This document shows positions 24,258 through 32,765 of a stretch of 64,000 nt of DNA, one piece after another. Both the position numbers and the translations under genes were made by a program. A model generated the notes under the pieces. It ran no database searches and was not told where the DNA came from. It saw only the letters and a list, made by a program, of their open reading frames with translations. Origin of the DNA: Clostridia bacterium (lineage in GTDB: Bacteria; Bacillota; Clostridia; Peptostreptococcales; Acidaminobacteraceae); NCBI GenBank assembly GCA_018399635.1, contig JAGYOH010000007.1, forward strand, positions 1 to 64,000, written 5' to 3'. Within the stretch, counting starts at the first letter, position 1, and the number at the start of each line of letters is the position of its first letter.

Positions 24258-24875
24258 ATGTTAAAGGATAAAAGCATTGTGGATTTTCTGGCGGCCACCG
24301 CCTCCAGCGAACCCGTCCCCGGAGGTGGCTCCATCGCCGCTCTCTCCGGAAGTCTGGCCGCCGCCCTGGGGGAAATGGTGGGCCGGCTCACCACGGGGAA
24401 GGAAAAATATCTTGAGGTAGAGAAGGAAATGCTGGGCCTCATGGAAGACTTCAGAGCCCATCAGACTGCCTTCGTCGATTTTATCGATGAGGATGCCGCC
24501 TCCTTCGACGGCGTCATGCAGGCCTTCAAGATGCCCAAGGCCACGGAGGAAGAGAAGAAAGCACGCAGCGAGGCCATCCAGCTGGGGATGAAGACCGCCG
24601 CCACGGTCCCCATGGCCGTGGCGACCCGTTGCCTTGAAATGATGTCCCCCATCGAGGCCATCGTCACCAGGGGAAATGCCAACGCCGTCACCGATGGTGC
24701 CGTGGCCGCCATGATGTGCCGCACCGCCGGACTCAGCGCCCTCCTCAACGTCCGCATCAACCTCTCAGCCATCAAGGATGACGACTTCGTCAGAACCATG
24801 ACCCTCGACTGTAACGCCCTTGAAAGCCGGCTGATTCAGCAGGAGCAGGAAATCCTCAAAAAAGTCCGGCTCTAA
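24258..24875 (+). CDS. fchA: Formimidoyltetrahydrofolate cyclodeaminase / methenyl-THF cyclohydrolase FchA
   Basis: 205-residue all-helical enzyme of the FTCD_C family, converting 5-formimino-THF to 5,10-methenyl-THF with ammonia release, or acting as methenyl-THF cyclohydrolase. Landmarks are FLAATASSEPVPGGGSIAALSG with the Pro-Gly-Gly-Gly-Ser motif and GNANAVTDGAVAAMMC. Together with ftcD it forms the split version of bifunctional FTCD. It closes the hut operon; the next gene has its own promoter. Confidence 0.92.
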   Translation: MLKDKSIVDFLAATASSEPVPGGGSIAALSGSLAAALGEMVGRLTTGKEKYLEVEKEMLGLMEDFRAHQTAFVDFIDEDAASFDGVMQAFKMPKATEEEKKARSEAIQLGMKTAATVPMAVATRCLEMMSPIEAIVTRGNANAVTDGAVAAMMCRTAGLSALLNVRINLSAIKDDDFVRTMTLDCNALESRLIQQEQEILKKVRL

Positions 24876-24883
24876 AATGAGGC

Positions 24884-24911
24884 TTGCACCCGTCCAGGAT
24901 TTTGTTAGAAT
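24884..24911 (+). promoter_or_regulatory. Promoter of the BTAD/AAA regulator gene
   Basis: TTGCAC (24884-24889), 16-base spacer, TAGAAT (24906-24911), just after the fchA stop. Confidence 0.55.
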
Positions 24912-24931
24912 TGAGTCAGGAAGGTGAAACC

Positions 24932-27775
24932 ATGCTGACGATCCATGTCCTGGATATCCCCAGGGTAATCCACGGGGGCAGGCCCCTCAGATTCCCCTAC
25001 CGCAAGGCCGAGGCGCTCTTTTATTACATGGCGGTGATGAAGCAGTCGAATCGCGAGCATCTCGCGGCCCTCTTGTGGTGTGATGAAACCGACGAGGTCG
25101 CCAGAAAGAACCTGCGCCAGACCCTCTACATCCTTAAAAAATCCCTGCCTTATCCAGTCATCCAGTCCATGGGAAAATCAACCCTGGTCTTTGAGCCGGA
25201 GGGCCCCTGGACCCTGGATATCGATGAGCTGATCAAAACCCCTGAGATCTTGGCGGACCAATACGCCACCAAGGTCTTTTCGGGGTTTTTTGTCAAGGAG
25301 GCCCCCCTTTTCAACGACTGGCTGGCTGAAAAGAGCGATGAAATCCTCAATCGGCTCATGGCCGGCCTTGAGGAGGCCTTTCAAGCCGCCTACCGGGACC
25401 ACCAGTGGCCTCTGTGTGAAAAACTGGCCAAGGCCATGATTTCCCTCGACGACTACAGTGAAACCGCTTATCGCTGTCTCATCGATATCTACGGCCTGCA
25501 GAAGAAAATCTACAAAATGCAGAAGACCTACAACCACTTCAAGCACCAGCTGATCCGGGAGCTCGGGGTGGAGCCCTCCAACGAGGTGAAGCAGGTCTTT
25601 GAAGACCATATGGCCCAAAAACGGCATGAAATTTCCGGTGAGGACTTCTTTTTTGGAAAAGAGCCGGAAATCCATCGCTTCCGGTCCCTAGAAGAAGGTC
25701 ACCGGAAGGATCCCGCCAAAGCCGTCATCTATGTCTGCGGCGGCTCCGGTGAAGGGAAAACCACCTTGATTCACCAGTTGCTCTCAAGATTCGATCTTCC
25801 CTATGTCCAGACCCATTGCTATGAAGCCGAGGTCCGCCAGGCCTACCGCCCCTGGCAGAGCCTCTTCAAGGGACTCATGGAAAGCCCTCAAATCCCCCCT
25901 CTCAGGAATGACCAGCTGCAAGTGCTTCACACCTACTTTCCAGGAATCCTCAGCCGGTATGCGGCAGAAGAAAATCTCCCCTCCCTGCCAGGCCGGGAAA
26001 ACATCGATCTCATTTTTCTGGATATCATCGAAAGCCTCCTGGACAAGAATCCCCTGTGGCTGGTCATCGACGACGCCCAGTGGCTCGACCCCCACTCCCT
26101 GGGCCTCCTCAACACCGTCATTCATTACGGATCGGTGAAAGTCGGCATCCTTCTGGGGTCCCGGATTCCGCCGGACCGCCTCTTCAGGGATTCTCTGCGC
26201 CAGCCCTATTTCCACCGGTTCGACCTTGAACCCCTGAGTCATGAGGAAACCCGGGCCTTCATCAAGGCCCACCCGGAGCGGATCCGTTTTTCCAGGGAGG
26301 AGGAGCAGGAACTTTACGAGGCCTCGAAGGGAAATCTCTTTTTGATCCACTCCGGCATCATGGTCAAATCCTCCCATCCGGAAATGAAAATCGAGGCCGC
26401 CGTCTATCAGGAGCTTCTGAGAACCCGCCTGAAAAGCCTGGGGGATCTCGACAGGAAAATCCTTGAGGGACTGAGTCTTTTCTTCGACCAGCCCAACATT
26501 TACATGCTCTGCGAATTGCTGGCCATCGATCTGATGGATTTCTTCGAGAGCGTCGAGGGACTCAAACGCCTTCAGATCCTCAAGGAACAGATTGTTCAGA
26601 ACGAACTGAAACTCAGTTTTTCCCACCACCTGATCCGGGAGGAAATCTATAATAAACTGTCCGTGGGGAAAAAACGAATCCTCCATCTGAGGATCGCCGG
26701 TCTCTATGAAGAAAAACTCGAAAACCAGCCCAGAGACCGCTTCTACTACCCTCAGCTGATCTACCATTTCGAAAGAAGCCTTGAACCCTCCAAAGCGTTG
26801 AAATACAAGATCCTCAACCTCGATACCTTCTTCAACTACACCCATGAACTCTATCCCCTTCTCAAGGACGGAATCCTGGAGGACCTCCCCTCCCCGCCCC
26901 ACCAGGAAGACATCCTGGGGATTCTCGGCGCACTGGAAAAGGAGCTCGACACCAGCAGGGTCTCCGATGACCTGGCTCAGGTCCAGCTCCTCAGGGTGCT
27001 TCTCCTCCACATGAAGGGCCGGTACCTGATCAAGGAGGGTCAGTATGCCCGGGGCAACCAATGCATCCTCGCCCTCCTCGAAGCTTCAAATCAGCTGGGA
27101 TCCCCGGACTATTACATCCTGGGCTGTCGCCAGATGATTTATTCCGGAATCCAGAATCACGATCTCGTGAAGATGGACCGCTATATCCGCCTGGGCCTCC
27201 AGAAGGCCAGGGAAGCGGATTACCGCTTTGATGAAGCCATTCTGATCCGCCTCAGGGGCCTCTATCACCTTTTGAGCGGCCAGCTGGACCAGGCCGAAAA
27301 AGACCTTGAATCCTCTCTGGCCGTGATCAGAAACTACCCGACCCACAAATACGACCTCCATACCGCCGCCGCCCTGAATTATCTGGGAGAGGTGGCCCGG
27401 TCGAGGGGGAACCTGGACCAGGCCGTCGTCAAGTTCAATGAAGCCCTCGCCCTTTACCGGGCCCTCAACACCAGCCGGGGAATGGCCCCCATCCTGACCA
27501 ACAAGGCCCTGGCCCTGTATCAGAGCGGCCGGCTGACGGCGGCAAGGGAAACCATCCATGAGGCCGCAAGAATTTTCGGCGAATCCCAGACGGTCTGGAA
27601 AAAGGCGACGGCCCTGGCCCTTGAAGGCCACCTTGAAGAGATCCTCCTGGGCAGGCCCTTCTCCCGGAAGGCCTTTGGGGAGATTCACCTCCTGGCACAA
27701 AAAATCGGCAACCCGGAGGAAATCGCCTTTGTGGAAAACCTTGCCCCCACCGAGACCGTCGACCACCATCAATGA
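24932..27775 (+). CDS. Large BTAD-domain transcriptional regulator with AAA ATPase and TPR-like repeats
   Basis: 947-residue SARP/AfsR-like regulator. Residues 1-90 form an OmpR-type winged helix (KAEALFYYMAVM, then NLRQTLYILKKSL). About 95-240 is the bacterial transcriptional activation domain with helical repeats (ETAYRCLIDIYGLQKK, ending IRELGVEPSNEV). An NTPase follows, with Walker A GGSGEGKTTL near 270 and Walker B LWLVIDDAQWLD near 375. The last 350 residues are TPR-like (ALNYLGEVARSRGNLDQAV). Such proteins sense ligands or partners and activate nearby operons. It stands between the hut operon and the serine/threonine dehydratase gene, either of which could be its target. ATG 24932 fits AGGAAGGTGA. 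Confidence 0.88.
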   Translation: MLTIHVLDIPRVIHGGRPLRFPYRKAEALFYYMAVMKQSNREHLAALLWCDETDEVARKNLRQTLYILKKSLPYPVIQSMGKSTLVFEPEGPWTLDIDELIKTPEILADQYATKVFSGFFVKEAPLFNDWLAEKSDEILNRLMAGLEEAFQAAYRDHQWPLCEKLAKAMISLDDYSETAYRCLIDIYGLQKKIYKMQKTYNHFKHQLIRELGVEPSNEVKQVFEDHMAQKRHEISGEDFFFGKEPEIHRFRSLEEGHRKDPAKAVIYVCGGSGEGKTTLIHQLLSRFDLPYVQTHCYEAEVRQAYRPWQSLFKGLMESPQIPPLRNDQLQVLHTYFPGILSRYAAEENLPSLPGRENIDLIFLDIIESLLDKNPLWLVIDDAQWLDPHSLGLLNTVIHYGSVKVGILLGSRIPPDRLFRDSLRQPYFHRFDLEPLSHEETRAFIKAHPERIRFSREEEQELYEASKGNLFLIHSGIMVKSSHPEMKIEAAVYQELLRTRLKSLGDLDRKILEGLSLFFDQPNIYMLCELLAIDLMDFFESVEGLKRLQILKEQIVQNELKLSFSHHLIREEIYNKLSVGKKRILHLRIAGLYEEKLENQPRDRFYYPQLIYHFERSLEPSKALKYKILNLDTFFNYTHELYPLLKDGILEDLPSPPHQEDILGILGALEKELDTSRVSDDLAQVQLLRVLLLHMKGRYLIKEGQYARGNQCILALLEASNQLGSPDYYILGCRQMIYSGIQNHDLVKMDRYIRLGLQKAREADYRFDEAILIRLRGLYHLLSGQLDQAEKDLESSLAVIRNYPTHKYDLHTAAALNYLGEVARSRGNLDQAVVKFNEALALYRALNTSRGMAPILTNKALALYQSGRLTAARETIHEAARIFGESQTVWKKATALALEGHLEEILLGRPFSRKAFGEIHLLAQKIGNPEEIAFVENLAPTETVDHHQ

Positions 27776-27812
27776 TGCCCTCCCGGGGCATCCAAAAAAG
27801 GAGTTTTCACTC

Positions 27813-28736
27813 ATGAATCTTTTTTTCAAGACCCCCCTCCTTGACCGACTGGAAGGGAACCCGTTAATGGGCACCGTCAAGTTCAAGATGGAGGCCTACC
27901 AGCCCTCGAGTTCCTTCAAACTCAGAGGCATCGAGCACCTTTCCCGGGCCGTCATGGCCCGGGGAGTCACCCACCTGGTGGCCTCCTCCGGCGGCAACGC
28001 CGGCCTTTCCGTGGCCTACGTGGGCCGAAAGCTGGGCATCAGGGTCTCCGTGGTGGTGCCGAAAACCACCCCAGGCTTCATCATTGAAAAGCTGATGCGG
28101 GAGGGAGCCCGGGTCACGGTGCACGGGGAAGCCTGGGATGAGGCCCATGAACTGGCCCTCACCCTGGCCGAGGCTCCGGATGCCGCCCTGATTCCTCCCT
28201 TCGATCATCCCCTCCTCTGGGAGGGTCATGCCTCCATGATCGACGAACTCAAGGTTCAGTGCCCCCTTCAGCCGGACCTGATCCTTCTCTCCGTGGGCGG
28301 AGGAGGCCTTCTCAACGGCGTCGTGGAGGGCCTGGTCAGAAACCATTGGACCGACACCGCCATCCTGGCCGTGGAGACTGAAGGAGCCGCCTCCTTCTAC
28401 CAGTCCGTCAAGCAGCAAGCCCTCATCAGCCTGGATCGGATCGACACCGTCGCCACAAGCCTGGGGGCCAAAAGAGTCTCAAAAAAAGCCCTTGAAAATG
28501 CCAGGGACTTCAAGATCATCCCCCATCTGGTGACCGACGAGGCCGCCATCGACGCCTGCCTCCGCTTTGCCGATGAGTATCGGACCCTGGTGGAACCCGC
28601 CTGTGGAGCCACGCTTTCCGTCATCTATCAAGAGGCCGAGGTGCTCAAGGATTTCAGCCGCATCGTCGTCATCGTCTGTGGCGGGGCCGTCGTGAACCTG
28701 GAAAAACTTCAGGCCTGGAAAAGGGCCCTTAAATAA
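27813..28736 (+). CDS. Serine/threonine dehydratase (PLP, fold type II)
   Basis: 307-residue PLP enzyme of the tryptophan-synthase-beta fold. The Schiff-base Lys lies in PSSSFKLRG near residue 30, the substrate loop is SSGGNAGLS, and the phosphate loop is SVGGGGLLNG. The compact length without an ACT domain and the closing VIVCGGAVVN resemble catabolic L-serine dehydratases of the mammalian SDH type, releasing pyruvate or 2-oxobutanoate plus ammonia. ATG 27813 has AAAAAAGGAG upstream. It starts 37 bases after the BTAD regulator and is probably cotranscribed. A terminator follows. Confidence 0.88.
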   Translation: MNLFFKTPLLDRLEGNPLMGTVKFKMEAYQPSSSFKLRGIEHLSRAVMARGVTHLVASSGGNAGLSVAYVGRKLGIRVSVVVPKTTPGFIIEKLMREGARVTVHGEAWDEAHELALTLAEAPDAALIPPFDHPLLWEGHASMIDELKVQCPLQPDLILLSVGGGGLLNGVVEGLVRNHWTDTAILAVETEGAASFYQSVKQQALISLDRIDTVATSLGAKRVSKKALENARDFKIIPHLVTDEAAIDACLRFADEYRTLVEPACGATLSVIYQEAEVLKDFSRIVVIVCGGAVVNLEKLQAWKRALK

Positions 28737-28783
28737 AAAAAGACCGGGAGATGAAACCTCCCCGCCTGAAACGCTCCTATGAC

Positions 28784-28813
28784 AGACACCCCTCCTTCAA
28801 GGGGTGTCTTTTT
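28784..28813 (+). terminator. Terminator of the regulator-dehydratase transcript
   Basis: AGACACCCCT (28784-28793) pairs perfectly with AGGGGTGTCT (28800-28809), followed by T residues. It covers the last codons of the convergent flavodoxin gene. Confidence 0.85.
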
Positions 28814-29354
28814 GACCGATGTGAGTCTCTACGAAGTCCACCAGGTCCTTGATCTGACCGGGATCGGAGTGGTGGTGGACCGAGTTGAAAAATTCCAGAA
28901 AGAGGCGATCATCTTCAGTGAGGGTTTCCGGATGCTTTTTCAACTTCCGCCCGAGGACCCTCTTGACCCCTGCGATGACCAGTTTCATTCCAGGACTGAG
29001 CTTTTCAGGATCAAAGCCGCCTTGAAAATAATAGAATTCCACCGGCCGGGGCCAGTCCTTGAGATTCTTTTCAATCAGCTGCCCGGTATTCCTCTGCCCC
29101 GGAGGAGAGGCTCCCACGGCGAATATCGACAGGCGGCCACCTTCCTGCCCCCCCAGCAGCTCCCTGAGCCTTTTGAGGCCATTGATCCTCGAGGCATAGA
29201 CCCCGCCGCCGAAGATGACCCAGTCGCAGGTGGAAAAATCCATTTTTTTCGCACTTTTCAAGTCACGGACCTCCGCCTTCAAGGCCTCGGCGATCCACTC
29301 GGCGTATTCCTTGCTGTAACCGGTTTTTGATTGATAGATGACCACGATCCTCAT
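28797..29354 (-). CDS. Flavodoxin-domain protein (HemG/PpoX-like)
   Basis: 185-residue FMN-binding protein. The phosphate loop is YQSKTGYSKEYAEWIA at the N-terminus, with FGGGVYASRING and AVGASPPGQ as later FMN loops. Sequence layout resembles flavodoxin-like proteins related to HemG, so an electron transfer or quinone-linked role is possible; a haem role is not supported by neighbours. The gene is 107 bases downstream of the carboxyltransferase gene on the same strand. Confidence 0.85.
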   Translation of the reverse strand: MRIVVIYQSKTGYSKEYAEWIAEALKAEVRDLKSAKKMDFSTCDWVIFGGGVYASRINGLKRLRELLGGQEGGRLSIFAVGASPPGQRNTGQLIEKNLKDWPRPVEFYYFQGGFDPEKLSPGMKLVIAGVKRVLGRKLKKHPETLTEDDRLFLEFFNSVHHHSDPGQIKDLVDFVETHIGQKDTP

Positions 29355-29461
29355 GGTGATTCCCCTTTCCTGCGGCAGATCGTCTCCTGCCTATGATTGA
29401 TTTTATCATTTTTTTGCAGGCGACCCAAGGGGATCTTCACATCCTTGTCTCCACCGGCTCC

Positions 29462-30859
29462 CTAGACGGCATGGACCCCCTCGTCGGAATCGGTCAAACC
29501 GTCATCAAGACCGTATTTCAGAGCGCGGCGGTACTTGAAGAAGGCCATGGCCACCTGGGGGAAAAGGGCATAGGTCAGGACATCCTCCTCCTGCTCGAGG
29601 AATGCCTTCATCTCCTGGCGACAAGCCTGATACTGGGGGGGGATCCTGTCGGCGGGCCGGCCGGTGTAGACCTCCTCCCCACCGATGAGCTGCTGCAGCA
29701 GGCCGGGTTCGATGGCACCCGCCGGTCTGCCGTACAGGCCCCTGGCATACTCCCTGACCTCCTTGGGAATCTGGGCGTATCGCCCCTTCCCGATGACATT
29801 GAGCAGGGCCTGGGTGCCCACGATCTGGCTGGTGGGGGTCACCAGGGGCGGATAACCCAGCTCCCGCCTCACCCTCGGCACCTCCTGGAGAACCTCTTGC
29901 AGGCGGTGGGACTGGCCCAGTCCTTCAAGCTGGCTGAAGAGATTGGACAGCATCCCGCCGGGAATCTGATTCAAAAGCGCATTGATATCGATTCCCAGTA
30001 TTCTGGGGCTGAGAAGACCGCTTTGGAGGGCCTTCTCTTTGAGGGGCTCGAAATAATCGGCAATCCCCTTGAGTCTGGCCAGGGATAGGCCGGAATCGTG
30101 GTCCGTTCCCATGAGGGCCGCCACCATGGACTCCGTGGGGGGCTGGGAGGTCCCCAGGGCAAAGGGGGAAATCGCCGTGTCGATCCCGTCCACCCCGGCC
30201 TCGATCCCCTTCAGATAGGTCATGGAGGCCAGTCCCGTCGTCGCATGGGAGTGCAGGTGCAGAGGCACCCCGATCACTTTTTTGAGCTCGGTGATGAGTT
30301 CAAAGGCGTCATAGGGTCTCAAAAGTCCCGACATGTCCTTGATGCAGATGGAATCCGCCCCCATGGCCACCATGGTCACGGCCGTCTTCACGAACAATTC
30401 CGGGGTATGAAGCGGACTTGTGGTGTAGGCGATGGCGCCCTGGGCGTGGCCGCCTGCCTTTTTCACGGCCTTGAAGGCGGTTTCAAGATTTCTCACGTCA
30501 TTGAGGGCATCAAAGATCCTGACGATATCGATGCCGCCATCCACGGCTCTGAGAATGAACTCCTCCACCAGGTCATCGGCATAGTGCTTGTATCCGACAA
30601 GATTCTGCCCCCTCAGCAGCATCTGAAGGGGGGTCTTGACCACGGCTCTTTTGATGATTCTCAGTCTTTCCCAGGGATCCTCCTTCAGAAATCTGATGGC
30701 CGTATCGAAGGTCGCCCCTCCCCACATCTCCAGGGCATGGTAGCCGGCCTCATCCATGCTTTCGAGAATGGGCACCATTTCTTCAGTGGTCATTCTTGTG
30801 GCCATCAGGGACTGATGCGCGTCTCTGAGTACCGTTTCGGTGATCATGATCGGTTTCAT
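29462..30859 (-). CDS. Carboxyltransferase subunit: pyruvate carboxylase subunit B / oxaloacetate decarboxylase alpha type
   Basis: 465-residue TIM-barrel carboxyltransferase of the PycB/OadA/transcarboxylase-5S family, exchanging CO2 between carboxybiotin and pyruvate/oxaloacetate. ETVLRDAHQSLMATR opens the barrel (metal Asp), ICIKDMSGLL holds the carbamylated Lys position, and LHLHSHATTG carries the metal histidines; the PYC_OADA domain follows to the end. It lacks a C-terminal biotinyl domain and the usual EAMKM-type motif, and no biotin carrier or biotin carboxylase gene is in the window. ATG 30859 is chosen; AAGGAGG is 11 bases upstream. Divergent from an Lrp regulator with overlapping promoters, suggesting control by that regulator. 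Confidence 0.88.
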   Translation of the reverse strand: MKPIMITETVLRDAHQSLMATRMTTEEMVPILESMDEAGYHALEMWGGATFDTAIRFLKEDPWERLRIIKRAVVKTPLQMLLRGQNLVGYKHYADDLVEEFILRAVDGGIDIVRIFDALNDVRNLETAFKAVKKAGGHAQGAIAYTTSPLHTPELFVKTAVTMVAMGADSICIKDMSGLLRPYDAFELITELKKVIGVPLHLHSHATTGLASMTYLKGIEAGVDGIDTAISPFALGTSQPPTESMVAALMGTDHDSGLSLARLKGIADYFEPLKEKALQSGLLSPRILGIDINALLNQIPGGMLSNLFSQLEGLGQSHRLQEVLQEVPRVRRELGYPPLVTPTSQIVGTQALLNVIGKGRYAQIPKEVREYARGLYGRPAGAIEPGLLQQLIGGEEVYTGRPADRIPPQYQACRQEMKAFLEQEEDVLTYALFPQVAMAFFKYRRALKYGLDDGLTDSDEGVHAV

Positions 30860-30899
30860 CCCCTGTGTTTCCTCCTTCACGCAATTTTCTGTCAACTTA

Positions 30900-30928
30900 A
30901 TTCTAACAAGTAATAGGGGTTGTGTACA
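30900..30928 (-). promoter_or_regulatory. Promoter of the carboxyltransferase gene
   Basis: Minus-strand TGTACA (30928-30923), 17-base spacer, TAGAAT (30905-30900). Its -35 overlaps the -35 of a divergent candidate promoter for the Lrp gene. Confidence 0.5.
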
Positions 30929-30948
30929 TGCGACAAATAATGTAATAT
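30920..30948 (+). promoter_or_regulatory. Candidate promoter of the Lrp gene
   Basis: TTGTGT (30920-30925), 17-base spacer, TAATAT (30943-30948). A second candidate, TTGATA-N16-TATAAG, lies at 30951-30978 in an AT-rich stretch. Confidence 0.45.
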
Positions 30949-31012
30949 ACTTGATAATGACTTTATTTAATTTATAAGCAGCTTATTACTTTATTTTTTA
31001 AAGGAGATGCTC

Positions 31013-31450
31013 ATGGACCATACCGATTTGAGGATTCTGGAGATTCTGCAGCAGGAGGGACGCATTTCAATGAAAAACCTGGGGGAAAGGGTGGGCCTGA
31101 CCTCCCCCGCCGTCACTGAAAGGGTGAGGCGTCTGGAGGAAACCGGGGTGATCAAGGGTTATCGGGCCGAAATCGAACCTTCGAAAATCCAGTTGAAGGT
31201 CAAGGCCTTCATCACCATCGACATCAAAAAGGAAAACTACCGCCGCTTCATGGACCATCTGCCGGACAATCCCTATGTCGTGGACTGTCATCACATCACC
31301 GGCAACGACTCCATGGTCCTCAGGGTCATGGTCAAGGACATGGAACAGCTTGAACGGGTGATCGACGCCTTCAAGAGCTTCGGCAATACCCGCACCAACG
31401 TGATTCTGTCCTCCCCCATTGAAAACCGGCTGGTTTTCCTCGATGGCTGA
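31013..31450 (+). CDS. Lrp/AsnC family transcriptional regulator
   Basis: 145-residue feast/famine regulator. Residues 3-60 are the AsnC-type helix-turn-helix (LRILEILQQEGRISMKNLGE, then GLTSPAVTERVRRLEE) and 65-145 the RAM ligand-binding domain (AFITIDIKKENY, HHITGNDSMVLRV). Family members bind amino acids and oligomerise. ATG 31013 is preferred to ATG 31007, which abuts the AAGGAG site. Divergent from the PycB/OadA-type gene and 160 bases away, it is a likely regulator of that gene and of itself. Confidence 0.92.
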   Translation: MDHTDLRILEILQQEGRISMKNLGERVGLTSPAVTERVRRLEETGVIKGYRAEIEPSKIQLKVKAFITIDIKKENYRRFMDHLPDNPYVVDCHHITGNDSMVLRVMVKDMEQLERVIDAFKSFGNTRTNVILSSPIENRLVFLDG

Positions 31451-31455
31451 CACGC

Positions 31456-31485
31456 AAAAACCCAACAAATGCTTGTTGGGTTTTT
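31456..31485. terminator. Bidirectional terminator between Lrp and RNase P RNA
   Basis: AAAAACCCAACAA (31456-31468) pairs perfectly with TTGTTGGGTTTTT (31473-31485), serving the converging lrp and rnpB transcripts. Confidence 0.9.
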
Positions 31486-31489
31486 GTGT

Positions 31490-31826
31490 GTGACTAAATC
31501 TATAAGCCGAGTTCTGTATTGGGTAGCCATCAATCTAGACCCTTTGTTACCAAAGGGTTCAAGCGACCTACCACGGGCAACGGCGAGCAGCCGTCTTGTT
31601 GAAGCCCTACTTGGTCTTGCTCCAGGTGGGGTTTACATAGCCATATAGTCACCTATATGCTGGTGCGCTCTTACCGCACCGTTCCATCCTTACCATTTCT
31701 GGCGGTTTATTTCTGTTGCACTATCCTTAGAGTCGCCTCCACTGGGGGTTGTCCAGCACCCTGCTCTATGGAGCTCGGACTTTCCTCGTGGGCTTTCACC
31801 CACGCGACTACCTGATTTAGTCACTC
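31490..31826 (-). ncRNA. rnpB: RNase P RNA
   Basis: About 337-nt catalytic RNA of ribonuclease P, which removes 5' leaders of tRNA precursors. On the minus strand the conserved GAGGAAAGTCCGAGCTC core lies near 31772-31788, and the universal 3' portion ACAGAACTCGGCTTAT at 31501-31516. P1 forms from GTGACTAAATC near the 5' end pairing with GATTTAGTCAC at 31490-31500. A TATAAT box (31836-31831) lies just upstream. Ends are estimated to within a few bases. Confidence 0.93.
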
Positions 31827-31887
31827 GTTCATTATAACCCCTTATCCTAGAAAAATAAAGGGATAGTTGCATTTTTGGCCTTCAGGG

Positions 31888-32739
31888 TCAATCCTTGGTG
31901 ACCCTGAGGGTTCTGTAGGCCAGTTGAATCTCGGGCTCTTCCTTGAAGCGATGCAGAATCTGCTCCCACATCACCTCTGAACTCGATCGCCGGCTCCTGG
32001 AATCCGTGAGGTATCTCAAGGTCAGATTGACTCCATCGGAGAGCACATTGGTGTAGACGATGGGGGTCAGTTTGTCGTACTTGATCATGAATTTCTTCGT
32101 GGCTTCCTTGAGACGCTCTTCCACCGTCGCATTGAGGTGCAGGGCGTATTCTTCACCGATCTCCCCCAGGATCTTCTTGGCCTTGACCCAGTCGCTTTCA
32201 AAGGTGATCAGGACCTCGATTTCATTCCAGATATGACTGAATTCCTTGGTGTAGTTGGCCAGGGGATAGGTGAAGACCACGTGGTTGGGAATATGCAGTA
32301 TCCGGCCGGTGCTCTGGTCCGCATGGACCCAGTTGCCGATCTCCATCAAGGTGAACATGAAGATCCGCTGGTCGATGACATCCCCCGACTGGCCGTTGAT
32401 TTCGATGCGGTCCCCCACTTCAAAGGGCTTTCTGAAAATGATGAAGAAAAAAGCCGCGATATTGCTCAAAAGGTCCTTGAGGGCGATGGCCAGGCCTGCC
32501 GACAGCAGACCGATATAGGTGGAGATGTTTCCTGAATGGTCCGCCCAGATCAGAATCAAAAAAACTGAAAGCAGGATGAAATGAATGAAGCTCAGAATCT
32601 TCTTGGTCTTGTAGAGCTTTTCACCATCCGCCATGCTGTTGTGGAGAATTTTTATGAGCACCTTGTAGAGAAAGAAGCCCATGAAAAGCACCAGGGCGGT
32701 ATAGATCATTTTGATGACCATGGGATCTGTGACTGTCAT
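31888..32739 (-). CDS. MscS family mechanosensitive ion channel
   Basis: 283-residue small-conductance mechanosensitive channel relative in the cytoplasmic membrane. Three membrane helices occupy about residues 8-110, the pore-lining one near YIGLLSAGLAIALKDLLSNI (Gly/Ala-rich packing), followed by the beta domain with RKPFEVGDRIEINGQSGDV and a C-terminal cytoplasmic vestibule. It releases solutes on osmotic downshock. AAGGAGG precedes ATG 32739, 26 bases after the XRE-cupin gene, so the pair may be cotranscribed. Confidence 0.9.
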   Translation of the reverse strand: MTVTDPMVIKMIYTALVLFMGFFLYKVLIKILHNSMADGEKLYKTKKILSFIHFILLSVFLILIWADHSGNISTYIGLLSAGLAIALKDLLSNIAAFFFIIFRKPFEVGDRIEINGQSGDVIDQRIFMFTLMEIGNWVHADQSTGRILHIPNHVVFTYPLANYTKEFSHIWNEIEVLITFESDWVKAKKILGEIGEEYALHLNATVEERLKEATKKFMIKYDKLTPIVYTNVLSDGVNLTLRYLTDSRSRRSSSEVMWEQILHRFKEEPEIQLAYRTLRVTKD

Positions 32740-32765
32740 AGGACCTCCTTGAGGAATCGCCGGTT

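Noticed and set aside
31690-31872. 60-codon frame on the minus strand
   Set aside because: It lies within the conserved RNase P RNA and has no protein-like features.
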